A model generated the notes under the pieces. It saw only the letters and a list, made by a program, of their open reading frames with translations, ran no database searches and was not told where the DNA came from. A stretch of 64,000 nt of DNA, from NCBI GenBank assembly GCA_019722365.1, contig JADFUC010001732.1:1-64000 (forward strand), given 5' to 3'. The position numbers and the translations under genes are program-made. The DNA comes from Lithospermum erythrorhizon. Taxonomy: Eukaryota > Streptophyta > Magnoliopsida > Boraginales > Boraginaceae. Shown here in pieces: positions 33,763-45,394 of this stretch; the first letter of the stretch is position 1; every line of letters begins with the position of its first letter.

Positions 33763-35915
33763 TTGGCATATATGGCATATGTACATAGATTATTTCATGA
33801 TCAAATAATGATACTTTGTAAGACTCTTAGTAGAATTAGTTTAATCATTTAATGAGTTCAGAATTTAATTTAGAATAGCAGATGATGCGATTCTATTCAG
33901 CTTCAAGATTCAGGATCAGAATCCTTCTGATTATAGTGTGAAGTATTTTGTGGGTTGATCCTGCGGAATACCCTAACAAGCTATGTGAGCATCTACGAAA
34001 ATCTCTCGCGTTTACTTTCTAAGTTCTTATTATCAATTTCCTCCGGTTACTGCTATAACAACCGTATCAAAGTTTGTCACGTAATCTTCGATTAATCCGG
34101 GAAGATAAGGGTAAAAGATATGAAAGTCGACGGCGTTACCGCGAAGAGGAATTGCTCAAATCTACGACTGGAAGAGGTTAGCGCATGCTTATCCATAGTA
34201 GTATTGTCATTACATAGTCTTAGATCGACGCTCATGATATATTTCCTCGCCCACAAAGACCTTCAAGACATCCGAACCTATAAATAGATAACAACCATTC
34301 ACCTTCTTCTCAGAAGTTGAAACTCTCATCTTGTCCAAAATGACTCAAAGATGTTACTTTCATTAAACGAAACACATGTCTAACCTCACAATGTACAACC
34401 TCCACCATCATGTCTCTATTCCTACCCGAAGTCAATCCCAACTATCTATAGACCTAAAAACATTTGGCCATAAAACACAACGTCACCTACCAATCTACTC
34501 ATATCAAAGATCACTCCTTCAGACATATACTACATTACGTCTCTGCAGGTCCAGAGAGACCATAAATCCCAAGGTCGGACGCAATAATTTCTGAAGAATT
34601 TAAGCCATGTCCCTTCTCGAACGCATCCCAATCGGCTCTGAATGCGACGGCACCACCTCTATATTCCTTTATTACACCCGCCTCCTTCGGGACATACTGC
34701 ATCTAAATCTAACCAGCCTCCTGGATACATCATCGACTATCAAGAACTATTCGAGATATCACAACTTTACTAGTCAGATCGATACAGTGACGGGCTGCTT
34801 TTGTATTTCTAGCCGGGCCGGCGCGACGTCAAGTTGTGTCAGCGTGAATTCCGAGTCGCAGAAATGAAGCCGGCGGAGGGCATTTCGCTCATTTTTAGCT
34901 GCAGTATACTTCGCTGGCTTCAAGGGTTTCACGGAACATCACGTAGTGTACTTTAGGATGTCCTGTAGAAAGTTACGGCCGAAAATTTTAATACGCGTAC
35001 GACTATGATAATAAGTTGGGCAATTGTTGTTGGTTGCACGACAAATGATTCTCACGGGTCATTTGCTCTTCTGGTTACTGCCTGGTGGAGGCGACGCATC
35101 GATCTGCTCGCTTTTAGTTGATGTAAGCATAGGCAATTAGGTTCGGCATTTACTAGTACCCATTTTGTTCTTCTTTAGCGCAGGTCGATGGCGGTTAGCT
35201 GGTGATACTCCATTGCATGGTGCAGCGAGCGCCTACGTGGGTGCGTTCAAACGACGCTTGTGCTCGCTATTTGGCTCAGACATTCGCCCGCGATGTGGAA
35301 ATACGCGAGGCTAGCTTGAAGATTGTCTATCTCTTCGGGCGCTCATCCGACACATCTGTCAAATCGAGGCATTTAACAAGATCTCGGGTAGACGAGTACA
35401 TCTTATACATTCGCGCATTATTCTCGAGCATTCTCGATTGGGGAAGTTTTCTCTGCTTATCGACATCTCATGGCGATTCAAATTAACGCGAGATTATTAA
35501 AATTAACTCAATATATACTACATCGAAGACTGTAAGAATTTTCTAAAGGTTCGCCTATATGACATATGTACATAAAGTTATTTCACGTACTCAAATAGCT
35601 TGAGACTTTGTAAGACTCTTTAGTAGATTACTTCCAACTATTTCCCGCTAAGTTCGGTAATTCTATTCTAGGAATAGCCAAGTAGACTGTGGATTTTATT
35701 CGTTTGGGGCGTAGTTGACACACATACGGTGAGCTAAGTTAACTCAAGATCTCAATTGTAACTCTCCGATTATAGTGAAGATTCAGTGCTTGTTCTCATG
35801 GAATATCTCCCAACAAGCTTGTTAGTGAGACCGTATAAAAATCTTTGTATTCTTACTTTCTAAGTTCTCCGTATCACTTAATTCTTATCTCGAATAACTT
35901 TCATTATAACACTTC
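33763..35915 (+). mobile_element. Small LTR element with two direct repeats of 300-360 bp
   Basis: Direct repeats lie at about 33768-34070 and 35553-35914. Shared blocks include CATATGTACATA, ACTTTGTAAGACTCTTAGTAGA, GATTATAGTGTGAAG, TACTTTCTAAGTTCT and ATAACA near the end. After the left repeat comes CCGTATCAAAG, a possible decayed Met-tRNA primer-binding site. The interior of about 1.5 kb is too short for a full copia element, and I recognise no gag or pol domain in it. It could be an internally deleted copia element. The left end abuts the solo LTR at 33754, so its outer flank may be separated from it. Confidence 0.55.
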
Positions 35916-36249
35916 TAAATGAACGAGAGCGGGTATATGCTATTAGAGTGATCAGTGATGTATACTGGTATGACAAAACAATCATTTCGGAAGTTTTTAA
36001 TAAATTGACGATGCGGATCTATTTTATAAATAACACCACATACAACATGGAATGTGAAAGTTCGGAAATAATTCAACCTCTTTACAAGGATAAGCATTTA
36101 GATGAATCTAAAAGATTTTAAAAGATATCAGATGAATTTAAAAAAATTTCATGTAAGACATTGAAATATATTATTATTATGAATTATTATTATTTCTATT
36201 AGTTATAGTAATAACTCGAGTATAAATATATATATTAGTAGTTATTATC
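35916..36249. other. AT-rich spacer
   Basis: Low-complexity AT-rich DNA with ATTATTATTATT-like runs around 36171-36195. Nothing coding is seen. Confidence 0.4.
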
Positions 36250-37306
36250 AAAATATTCAAGCAAAGGCTAACCATCATCAACTTTACTCGCTTTCCATTC
36301 CATCACTCAATTTTTAACGTGTTCCATTCCATCACCCAACTTCCGACAATTGGCAAATTTGGTCCCGACGTCAAACGGCTATTAAAACACTAACCCGCAT
36401 GGGTATTTTAGTCAATACCCCTTCTTCCCTTCCGCCACCTCCTTCCTCCACTCCACCTCTTCCTATTATTTCTACCCCAATCGTGGAAGATCCAATGGAA
36501 TAACTGTGGAGGATCTACACAGTAGAGCCTCCAAGGCTGGCCGTGACAACTCCCTCGGTGATTTAATTCATCTCCTAAGGCTCAAACCTCGTTAAGAGCA
36601 CCCCCAGCGCGCCTCGGCATGCGACAGATCACAGAGAAGCTACTGTGGGTCAGCGTTTATATAAGGTTTCATCACGAAAAGAATTCGGGTCCCAAGATAA
36701 GCCTCCCGACCAAGTCGAGTTCATCCTGAATCTAAATCTCCGTGTATTATAGTTTTGCTTTTTCACTTGAATCAATGGTTACATCTCGGTGATTACTTTT
36801 TCTCGCTTCCAAGTCTTCAAATGCATGGGAGTATAAGCAACATAAATATTTTCGTGAGGGTCGTGGTTTTTTCTCGATGGAAATGGTGGGTCAAGTAGTA
36901 GAAAGCCGTGGATTTCCAAGTGGAGGCGAGCGGGCTTGACGCGGTGAGCAGGGTCAGCTTAAAGGGAGCGTTAACGGCCGTGAAGCGGGAGTGGGCAATA
37001 AAGGGGTGTTTGACGGCATGTGTGGAAGAGGGCTTATTTGGGGGAGAGAAAGCAAGCGGAGGAAACGGAGAGTGAGCTGAGAAGGCGGCTATGGGATGGG
37101 TAGTTGGGTGACGGAAGCGGGAGAAGTGTTATTTCGACTAAAAATACCCTTCGAGTTAGTGTTTAATGTACCATTTTCAATTGGGATCAAATTTGCCAAT
37201 TATCTAAGTCAGCGACGGAACGGAAATGCTAAAAATTGAGTGATGTGAACGGAAACCCGAGTAAAAGTTCAGCTGATGGTTAGCTGCTTTTAGCCCAAAA
37301 TATTTC
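36250..37306. mobile_element. TIR element of about 1.05 kb (MULE- or CACTA-like MITE)
   Basis: Long imperfect inverted arms lie at 36250-36425 and 37135-37306. The left arm reads GGCTAACCATCATCAACTTT, CATCACTCAATTTTTA, GGCAAATTTGGTCCC, AACACTAACCCG and GGGTATTTTAGTCAA. The reverse complement of the right arm reads AGCTAACCATCAGCTGAACT, CATCACTCAATTTTTA, GGCAAATTTGATCCC, AACACTAACTCG and GGGTATTTTTAGTCG. The interior is GC-richer, with a pyrimidine-rich left and a purine-rich right, and has no transposase. It is probably mobilised by another element's transposase. Confidence 0.7.
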
Positions 37307-37573
37307 AAATTATATATATAGATATAGAGTTAGTCTGTCCAAATATTTTATCAATATAATTCAATACAATATTTATTTCTCTCTGTCAATTCTATATTAA
37401 TTATTTATTTTATCACTAAGGCTCCGTAATGTTATTACGATTTCACAATTATTTTTATTTTCACCCTTAAATTATATGCTTTGTTTTGTGTAGTAATGCA
37501 GGTTTTACATCTAATGGCATCTAGTAGTTTTGTTCGCGTTACTGATGCAAAAGATTTGGAAAGCTAGTATGTG

Positions 37574-37899
37574 ATGAAAAAATTCACTAAATCCGAGTTG
37601 AGTTCGAACGAAGTTATGTTAAACAAACAAGAATGCGTGTTCTAAATGATGCTGAGGTGGACAACCTAATAAAAGGAAGTATTGATGTTGAGCTCAGAAA
37701 GATAAACACAAATAATAGCACATCCATGAAGCTCAGATATAATATGAAAAAAGAATCTTTTAAAATATCAGGTAAATGGAAAGGTTTACCTGACATCAGA
37801 AGACCACTACAACCGAATGATGCAGTAGCACTTCATGCAGTTGATTATCGTGCAAATGGTAAACCGGTAATATTATTCCAAATATTCTTTGACGAATAA
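37574..37899 (+). pseudogene. B3-domain (DUF313/REM-like) gene fragment
   Basis: Translation from the ATG at 37574 gives MKKFTKSELSSNEVMLNKQE, which fits the first strand of plant B3 DNA-binding domains of the DUF313 type (family pattern K-LTKSDL-S---LLLPK). One frameshift near 37630 moves to the frame starting at 37633: LNDAEVDNLIKG, VELRKI, STSMKLRY, ESFKISGKWKGL, LQPNDAVALHAV. These match the later pattern of a Leu/Glu-rich helix, a V-V strand, the SMKL strand, the G-W turn and the L-GD-V strand. It then stops at 37899. The length of about 108 residues is that of a single B3 domain. B3 proteins bind DNA in the nucleus. I infer the family from this pattern, and sequence on either side is not recognisably part of the gene. 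Confidence 0.5.
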
Positions 37900-38436
37900 T
37901 GCACTTTGGATGCGTCCTCAAGATTGAAGCCAAATAAATTAGTGGATGAGGGAGATGATGTACTTTTTCAATATATTATTTTGAATAATGTTTTTGATTC
38001 AATGAATAAAAGACATAATTTTAAGTTACTAAACCACAATTCGATTCCTATTTTTATTAGCAAATTGACAATTACCTCACGCAAAAACATAAAAACATGT
38101 TTGTTTAATGAGAATTACTCCTTTAATAAATTGAAGAAAGGATTTTATGTCGGCACCTTTATGGTTTCTTTCTTTTTAAATTTCTGAAAGGAACCATAAA
38201 ATATTGCAATAACAAGGAAGCAAGTGTTTAGCAACACAATTTGGTTTGACTAGCAAATCCCTGAGTCGTCCATATCCTCTAATATACCACGTGAACAACA
38301 GATTAACAATGTGTAATTATACAATGGACGGAACTTCAAAATAATATATTTTGACCAATTTCTAAGAAACACAGAAATTAAACCAAGTGGAGATCGAACT
38401 GTGTAATTATCCGATAAAACTTTTAAATTCAAAATA
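37900..38436 (+). other. Downstream of the B3 fragment, one unassigned open frame
   Basis: A 93-residue open frame (37906-38187) follows the B3 stop in another frame, with a fairly charged N-terminal half. It may be the continuation of the B3 gene after a second frameshift or chance. AT-rich DNA follows. No domain is recognised. Confidence 0.25.
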
Positions 38437-38438
38437 TT

Positions 38439-38560
38439 CCGACAAATTTCTAATTTAGAAATAAGTAATAATTATTTTCACCATAGTTATGGTAATCCCG
38501 ACAAATTTCTAACTAAGAAATTAGTAATACAGTAATTATTTTCATCATAGTTATACTAAT
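38439..38560 (+). repeat. Two-copy tandem duplication, about 60 bp
   Basis: CCGACAAATTTCTAATTTAG through CACCATAGTTATGGTAAT (38439-38496) is followed at once by CCGACAAATTTCTAACTAAG through CATCATAGTTATACTAAT (38498-38560). Confidence 0.75.
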
Positions 38561-40183
38561 TACTTGAATACTAAATTTAGTATTATTACTATAATTATTT
38601 CGTATTGTATCACAAGTAGTAATTACTATAACTATTATAGAAATAATTAATACCATTTTTATTCTAATATCTTTCGGTATATTTTAATATAACATGAATC
38701 CAAATACCAGTAGTAACGATATCAAATATTAGAATGTATTTATATATGTAATAGCATAAAAATAAGAAGAGATGATAAAAAAATGGTTTAATAATACAAA
38801 AAGTATGAAAGGATAATTCCACTTTTTAAATTTTAGGAGTGAACCTGAAATAAATCATACTTTTTAAATTTTCAGGTTAGGCTTCAGGATATATGTAGTT
38901 ACAAAAAAATGTACCATGCAATATAGCCATTAGCTAGTGAATTAGGTAAATAAATGATGCAGGCGAAAAAAATCAAAACCAGCATTATAAGTCAGCACTC
39001 ATCCCATAATATATGCAAGGATAAATTAAATTTGGTTATTGCGTTTTTTTAAAGGGGTTTTAATTTATATACGAGTTTTTTTTTTTTCTAGCACATTTTT
39101 TAAATAAAGACTAATACTAGGACCTTTTCTTGCGTCTTCTTAATTTCCAATTGTGGGTTTTTCATATCGGAGGGAAGGGAGAGGAATTAAAGTTCCTTGG
39201 TTTAGAGTTAGGGGATAGGGGTAAGTGCGATTTGGGGGGTAAAGGGGTGGGGGAGGGTGAGCTGAGAAGGAGAAGGGATGGGGGAGCGTGGGGGATGGGT
39301 GATGAGTGGTAGTAGGTGTGGTTAGGGTTTGAATTGAAGAGAAGATGAAGAAATAATAAAGTATTTTAAAAGGTAATTTAGTAACTACTGAGGAAAAGTG
39401 TCTTCAGAAAACAACGGGAAAAAATACTACGTATTAGCATAACAAAAGTGTCTTAGTTAGCAAATTTCTCGATAAATTAAGTCATATATTCGCAATGAAA
39501 TTTGAATCCACACTACTTAGTATTAAAGATTTGAATCTAGCTAGAGAATAAGAGAAATAATTAAGCAAAATGCCGAAAATCGTTATTATTTAGAAAAAAT
39601 TTATTTTTTTCGATAGTTGATTGTTTGTATTTTTTAATATATCTTTTAATCTGATATAAACTTTTCATTTAAATGCTTTTTTATAATTCTGATATAATTT
39701 TTTTCTTATTCGCTTAATAAAATATTTTAAAGATTTTAAGCAATCGTTTATTTTGAAGCGAGGAAAATTATATGCACTTACTAGCTAAAACCAAAGTGGT
39801 TGCTTGTTTCATATGTTTTCCTACTCCCCAAGGTATTTCATTTATAAACCAATAAATTATACTACCATCATATGCCCCCAGCTTTTCTCACTAGATCGAA
39901 TAATTCAACCATACGAAACTAGAGTAATGATCTAAATATCTAATGGGGTCTACTCATATAAGTATATATGTGTAGCTGTACACAGGTTGGTTTGCTGCAT
40001 TGATGATAAGAGCACTTGTACCAGTCCAGATGTCTCAAAACATGTGCATATTTAAAATAGGAAAAAGAAAAAAAAGTAAAAAGATATCAAAAAATCAGTT
40101 TTCAATCACAAAAATGTTCTCAAATATTTTAGAAAACTAGCTCATATTTCCACAATTCTCAAACCACTTTTTTTTCTTCTTGA
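38561..40183. other. AT-rich intergenic DNA with one purine-rich G tract
   Basis: Mostly AT-rich. A G-rich purine tract at 39165-39312 has many G3-G6 runs. Part of it, GGTGAGCTGAGAAGGAG (about 39257), matches GAGTGAGCTGAGAAGGCG inside the TIR element at 37071. This may therefore be a fragment of that family. No coding signature. Confidence 0.4.
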
Positions 40184-40417
40184 TACTTTCAGACACAATT
40201 CATTTTAATTGGCTTTTTAATATCGAGATAAATCTTTGATCTTGATTCTTTCTTTATTTATATTATTAAAAATTAATATTAGCAAGAGAAGTATTTTAAA
40301 AGATGAATCAAATTATATAAATTTTTATATTTTTAGAATAATAAATAATTAATAATTAATGGTCAAAGTTTAATTTTAAAAAGGTCAAACAATAATTAAA
40401 ATGGATTGGAGGAAGTA
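40184..40417. mobile_element. Stowaway-like MITE, 234 bp
   Basis: The left end TACTTTCAGACACAATTCAT then TTTAATTGGC pairs with the reverse complement of the right end, TACTTCCTCCAATCCATTTT then AATTATTG. Both borders are TA. The interior is AT-rich and noncoding. The CTTCCTCC-type tip is typical of plant Tc1/mariner-derived Stowaway elements. Confidence 0.55.
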
Positions 40418-41490
40418 TTAATTAATGTGAGTGTTGTAAATAATTAATGTGAGTGTTGTACTTAAATTTGATAAAGTGATATAAGGAATTGATTTTAGGG
40501 AAAATTTATAAAAAAGTTGGTGTTGTTGATGCGTAAGTTATTGGATCAAGTTTTTCTGAAGATCGTGTTATTAATAGCAGTTGGCGTCTGGCGTTTGTTG
40601 TATATTATCACGACCCGAGAGTGTCAGCTTGATGGGGGTTTTTGGATAATACCGACACAGAACCTTCTTAGCGATATAAGTGATTTACATAAGATGAAGA
40701 TATTAAGCCTTTGGAAGTCGAGTGTGGTGTGATAAGGCAGTGTTAAGATTAAGCAATGGGGTACAAATATTTTATGGAAGGAGGTGGATCTAGTCAGACA
40801 CGCTTCTGTGTGAAGGCAAAGCGCACAGAAGGCCTCTGTTATATAAAGGCGTTGATTTGAGAATGAGGATTCTGCAAAGCTTGATTTTTATTACAATGAC
40901 GTTAACTGCATTGATAGAGACAAAGTTTTATTCGTATTTGAGTGCTTAAAATTTGACTTGTATTAGAAGAAGTCTACAATATTCTAAGCCCAATGTATAC
41001 GATTGTTATAGCGAGCAGTTATACTAATCATTGAGAGCTTTCATTGGAATTATTGTAAGTCAGCTTAACTTTGGGAGAGTGTTAGCCGAGGAAAAGAAAG
41101 GAAGATAGGTGGATCACAGTGCTTAGAAGCCCCAGATTGAAGGTTAGTTAGTGCGTGCGTAGAATGTGGGCGTTTGTATGGGCCCACTGCTTGTATTTAC
41201 TTGGGTATTATAGTGGAAGTTATAAGGTATTTCCCTTTTTTAGGCGATAGTACAACTCTGTTGGGTTACGATCTAGGAGTTATTTACTTTATAGCCTTTT
41301 ATTTATTTGTTGTGTTTTTATTTAACTATCTTTATCAAATGTCGATGGCATTGGTTGAATGACATTTGTTTCTTAACAAAGCGGAGTTGACTTTTCAATT
41401 GGTATGTCGGAGGCGTCGCTCGACACTCTGAGTGAGATCGAGGTGAACTTCGTAAATACATAAAAAAATTGGGCCTTAATAAGGAAGAAG
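40418..41490. other. Unassigned stretch upstream of the copia gag fragment
   Basis: No family is recognised. TATATAAAGGCGTTGAT at about 40839 could be a promoter within a decayed LTR or leader of the copia fragment that follows. Open frames at 40517-40732 and 41174-41362 are hydrophobic but match nothing I can name. Confidence 0.3.
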
Positions 41491-43230
41491 GTCGTCGCGA
41501 GATCCCACTTTGATTGGATGGAAAAGAATTATCCATCTTTAGTCTGCAGAATAGTTGCCTTTTTAAAATGGGTTAGTTCGAAGATATGGAAGTACGTAAT
41601 TTTTTGGATGGACACCTCCCACGCGAGGCCGGCGAAGAGGGAGGAAGAGTTAGCGAAGGCTGTTGTAGAAAGGACTCCAGCGAGGATAAGGTGCTCTTGG
41701 AAATGACAAGGCCACGAATGTCATTTTCACGCATTGACCTAATGTGTTGAGATTGATTAATGGCGCAGCATTTGGAAGCATAGGCGATATTGCAAGCGGC
41801 TTATGAAGGCTGTCGAGTTAGGATAATGAGCAGCCAGCTACTTGCTTTGAGATGGGAGGAAAATGCTAAGATGGAAGAGGATGAAACTATTACCTATGGC
41901 ACGGAGTTAATAACATGAAGAATGAGGCTTTTCTTGACTTGGAAAACCATGCTCGAATATGAGGAAGCTTAAATACGAAGGTTCTAAGGACCATTCCGCT
42001 GCAGTTTTGAGAGCTTAAAGTTACATTGAAGAGTTCAAAATCTGCTACTTAACTTATGAGGCGATGATCGATTGGAAATCTACTTGCTTATGAAATGAAG
42101 ATTAGCTGGCCAGGCAGTCGAGAAGAAGGTACCTGATGTTAGGCTGTAAGGAGAGATAGGGAAGATCTTAAAAGGGAAACCATGAGTCTGGCCGGCCAAA
42201 AACTTCAAACTAAGAAAAAATTCAATAAGCGTATACTTAAGAAGAGAGAATTCAGTAAACTTGATATGAATAGTTTGACAAGCCCCGGAAGAAGAATAAC
42301 ACAAATCTATAGATGGAAGCCAGCGTAGGCAGCCCCTTGAGCATAATGTCAATGAGAATCGAGAAAGGATCGGTGCCCAGAGAATGTGAGGGTTTTGGAC
42401 ATGTATTAAAGTTCAATGTCCAAATTATATCCGAAAGCAGACCAAGGGATTATTACGCGCTCATTCCGATGAGGCGCTACGATGATGAGGAAGGAAGAAA
42501 TTTTACAAAATACATTTTGTTGCCTTGACTTTCAAATTCATAATGGCGAGGTAGCAAATCCACCCGATTAAGTCACATTTGAAAGCAGCGTCGATTGCTA
42601 TGAAGGGATGTCGTAAGGAAGAGCGATAGCCAATTACAAAATAATTTTTCAAAGTGGATTAAAATTAACTCAAATATATATTCTTACGTATTGGAAGGTG
42701 AAAGAAATAGTTGATAAGTAGTAAATATGGGACTTACAGAGTGTGATGAAGATCAGTTTGAGATTGGAATTCTAGAGGAAAGGATTCAAACTATGACAAG
42801 AGGAGTATCAGATGATGGTCTAGCCATTTGAAATTCTTGGCGAGATTAAGAGAAAGGAAAAGATGCAGGTGGATGTACTGAAAGAGAGGCCAGACGAAAG
42901 GTCCAGCTACTACAAGCAGGTTTCTCGGGTCGTAACAAAATTTGTAATCTCTAATTTTGAAAAGAAGCTGTGTCAGCTCTCTTCGGCCCGAGGAGAAAAA
43001 AGGGAAGAAAGAGTATGACTAGAGGTGTTATCGTTGTGGAAAAAGAGGCTACTTAGCTCCGTATTGTTACAAATATGTGGTAAGAGGCCAGTATTCTTTA
43101 TCCAAAATCTGATAGGTTAGAAAGAACCGATCTTGACGATGTAGTGTTTGCTTATACAAAAAGCAAGCTGCATGGGAAGGATGGTATTTGATAGTGGATG
43201 CTCAGGCGTATGACGGGGAAACAAATATTA
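41491..43230 (+). pseudogene. gag: Ty1-copia gag fragment with zinc knuckle and start of protease
   Basis: Broken plus-strand frames follow a UBN2-type copia Gag. The segment around 41970-42095 corresponds to the ILRSLP...LIGSL-AYE region (KYEGSKDHSAAVL; LLAYEM near 42082). The zinc knuckle CYRCGKRGYLAPYC is at 43026-43067, with spacing CX2CX4-X4C but Tyr in place of the usual His. Protease begins at 43190 with DSGCSG then a decayed RMTGK, matching the copia DSGCSRHMTG motif. Integrase, RT and LTRs are not found nearby, so this is a 5' fragment. It is distinct from the copia element at 45-51 kb. Confidence 0.6.
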
Positions 43231-43654
43231 CTTAAATAAAGTAGAGAACTACAGGAGATTGTAAATACGGCGGCTGAACCCGATTTACCAAATCTCGAGG
43301 TGATTTCTTTTAACATAAACATTTATTTATTTACATTTGTGTTTGTTGAATTGTGCGTCAGTGTCGACCTGTATTGGTTTGGACAACGGCATTTTCTTTC
43401 GGCGAGTTCACTTTTCGGTATGAATGATGTAATAGAAGGCGGGAAAATTTGAGTGCGAGTGTGCGTCTGCTTCATTCTATTTGTCTAATGCACTTGGCCG
43501 GTAAGTTAATGAATCAGCCCCGACTCGGCTCAACTTATAAGACCATCTTCGTTTACTCTTTTTTAGAGAGAGAGAAGAAAAGCTACTTTTACTGACTCAA
43601 TGCTTCACTTTCACTATATATTTTTTTTTTGGAGAAAGTTTTTTAAAAAAATTC
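43231..43654. other. Unassigned stretch
   Basis: Copia homology stops at about 43230 and a different sequence begins. I recognise nothing in it apart from an AGAGAGAGAGAAGAAAAG purine run (43566). Confidence 0.3.
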
Positions 43655-44440
43655 ATTTTTTCTAAAAATGTTTGGGTGTAATGGCGAGAGGAAATAGCCG
43701 TTTATTGACATTAGGGTTTAGGCGTGGGTTAGGCCGTTGGAAGTTTAGGGTGTACAAAAAAATAGCCGTTTGGGGTATTTAGATTTATAAATAGCCACAA
43801 TCAATACATTTGACATAAAAATTTCATACTTTTCCAATATTATCATCTTTTTTTTCCATTTCTTTTCTATAAAATATATTTACTTAAATTTTTAACCTAC
43901 AAGAAATGGATCCTAATCAAAATTTTAATTTTCACATAATGTTATGTTTCTTAATCGACCTCGAAAATCCTAATATTGGCCTTGACAAATTTCAAAATAT
44001 CGGAATGCCAAATAATGATCAAACCACCATTATATGATCTGCTTGAAATTTTGGTAATAATAAATTTTCCAATATAATTGCTCAATATATACGATTTGAA
44101 GGCGTAATCACAGGGCAACTAATTTTCGGAATCGATTTACCCCGTTTTAAACGTGGATCACTTGAGCTTCGAGAGAATTTTCCTCCCAAATTTCTTTTGG
44201 AAATGTCGGTTAATTGATTATTATCATATGTGAAATGCAAAAGTAGAGAGGATGAATATTTATGGTGGGGTATATGTTAGTGATGTAGATGAAAGAGAAA
44301 AGTGAAATATTATTTGAAAAACTAGCTATTGGAGGATGTAAAGCTTTTTGAAGATATTTAATGATGTGTGATAAAAATAATATGATGTAAAATAATGTTT
44401 TTAGTTTTTTGAAAAAGTGGCTATTGGAGATGGTATAACT
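43655..44440 (+). mobile_element. Non-autonomous PIF/Harbinger-like element
   Basis: It carries a leader with repeated AATAGCCGTTT motifs and TATAAATAGCCACAATC, then an ATG at 43907 beginning MDPNQNFNFH, a start often seen in the Myb-like ORF of plant Harbinger elements. The frame soon breaks. The 3' part has two copies of a CTATTGGAGRATG block (44325 and 44422) after TTTTTGAAAAA. The right end AGTGGCTATTGGAGATGG reverse-complements to CCATCTCCAATAGCCACT, like the tips of plant Harbinger MITEs. A matching left tip is not clear. Confidence 0.4.
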
Positions 44441-44575
44441 CAATTTCTTTCTTAGTAATGATTAATGTTATCATGTATTCTTTGTCATGATTAATACTCT
44501 AATGCAAACTTTTTGATTACATACATTTGATTTTTTTTACTAAGAAAGAAATTAGAGTATTACTAAAAAGAAGAA
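44441..44575. repeat. Inverted repeat (hairpin) of about 16-18 bp arms
   Basis: AATTTCTTTCTTAGTAAT at about 44441 and TTACTAAGAAAGAAATTAGA at about 44536 are inverted copies separated by about 75 bases. It may be a small MITE beside the Harbinger-like element. Confidence 0.6.
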
Positions 44576-44989
44576 AGGTCTGTGCGCGCACACTCTGCTA
44601 AATTTTAATGTTATCGTGTATGTAACAATAAACGAGGGAGCATATTCAATTTTAATTACATACATTTTGATTTTTAGGATTCAATGCAAAATTTTTGATA
44701 CTCCTCGTTTCTTTTTAGTTGTCTACTTCCTCGCAAGTCAAAAGACAGAAAAAGGCAGTAGAAGGTTCCAAGGATTTCATAATCTATCTACTTTAATTTA
44801 TTTCTATACAAAGAAATTGCTTAGAATATCTAGGACACACTTAAAATAGTCTACAAATTTCAATTGTTATGAAATTCAGCTACCTTATTTATTGTTACTA
44901 GCAAGTACTTGGAATTATTGAGGAAGAACCAGTCCAACAAACGACCCCCCATTTCAGAAATGCGCTAGTAGATCACAGCTGATGTCAAT
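44576..44989. other. Unassigned, with one Stowaway-like tip
   Basis: TACTCCTCGTTTCTTTTTAG at 44699 resembles a single Stowaway end, but I find no opposite end. The rest is AT-rich and unassigned. Confidence 0.3.
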
Positions 44990-45375
44990 TATTCGAGAAC
45001 TTTATAGTTAGATAACAATGAGTTGCTTATTGAAATTATCGTTATGTCGTTATTACCAAAAATAAGCTTAAAATTTTAAAATAACGCGTCTGGCGTTGAA
45101 GGACTAAGAATGGTTGGTACAAGATGATAAAAAGCAGTCTTCGTTTGGTATGTTCTTTAGCTGATAGTTAGTGAGTTTGACTATATAATGAAAGAGCATT
45201 ATTGGAGTGTATTCAAATTGTAAATCGCCATTTATTGAGTAACTAATGTTCTCTTTCTCCCGTGGACTAATCTTGTAATCACCAGAAAGCCGCGTTAAAT
45301 TCTTGTAATATCGTTCTTTGTGCGTTGTCTATTATTATTGTTTTTTTATTGTCTTCGTGTTTATATTTGATCTGA
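44990..45375 (+). mobile_element. 5' LTR of Ty1-copia element
   Basis: It is matched to the right-hand LTR (50585-50965). Shared blocks are AGTTTGACTATATAATGAA, CATATTCAAA-type sequence, AATCGCCATTTATTGAGTAA and TTTTTTTATTGTCTTCGTGTT. Length is about 380 bp. The left boundary is uncertain by about 60 bases. Confidence 0.65.
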
Positions 45376-45394
45376 AACTTTAGCAACAAATTAG

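Noticed and set aside
34376..34867. Two plus-strand open frames inside the small LTR element
   Set aside because: No gag or pol motif in either and no stable similarity. Too weak to call coding.
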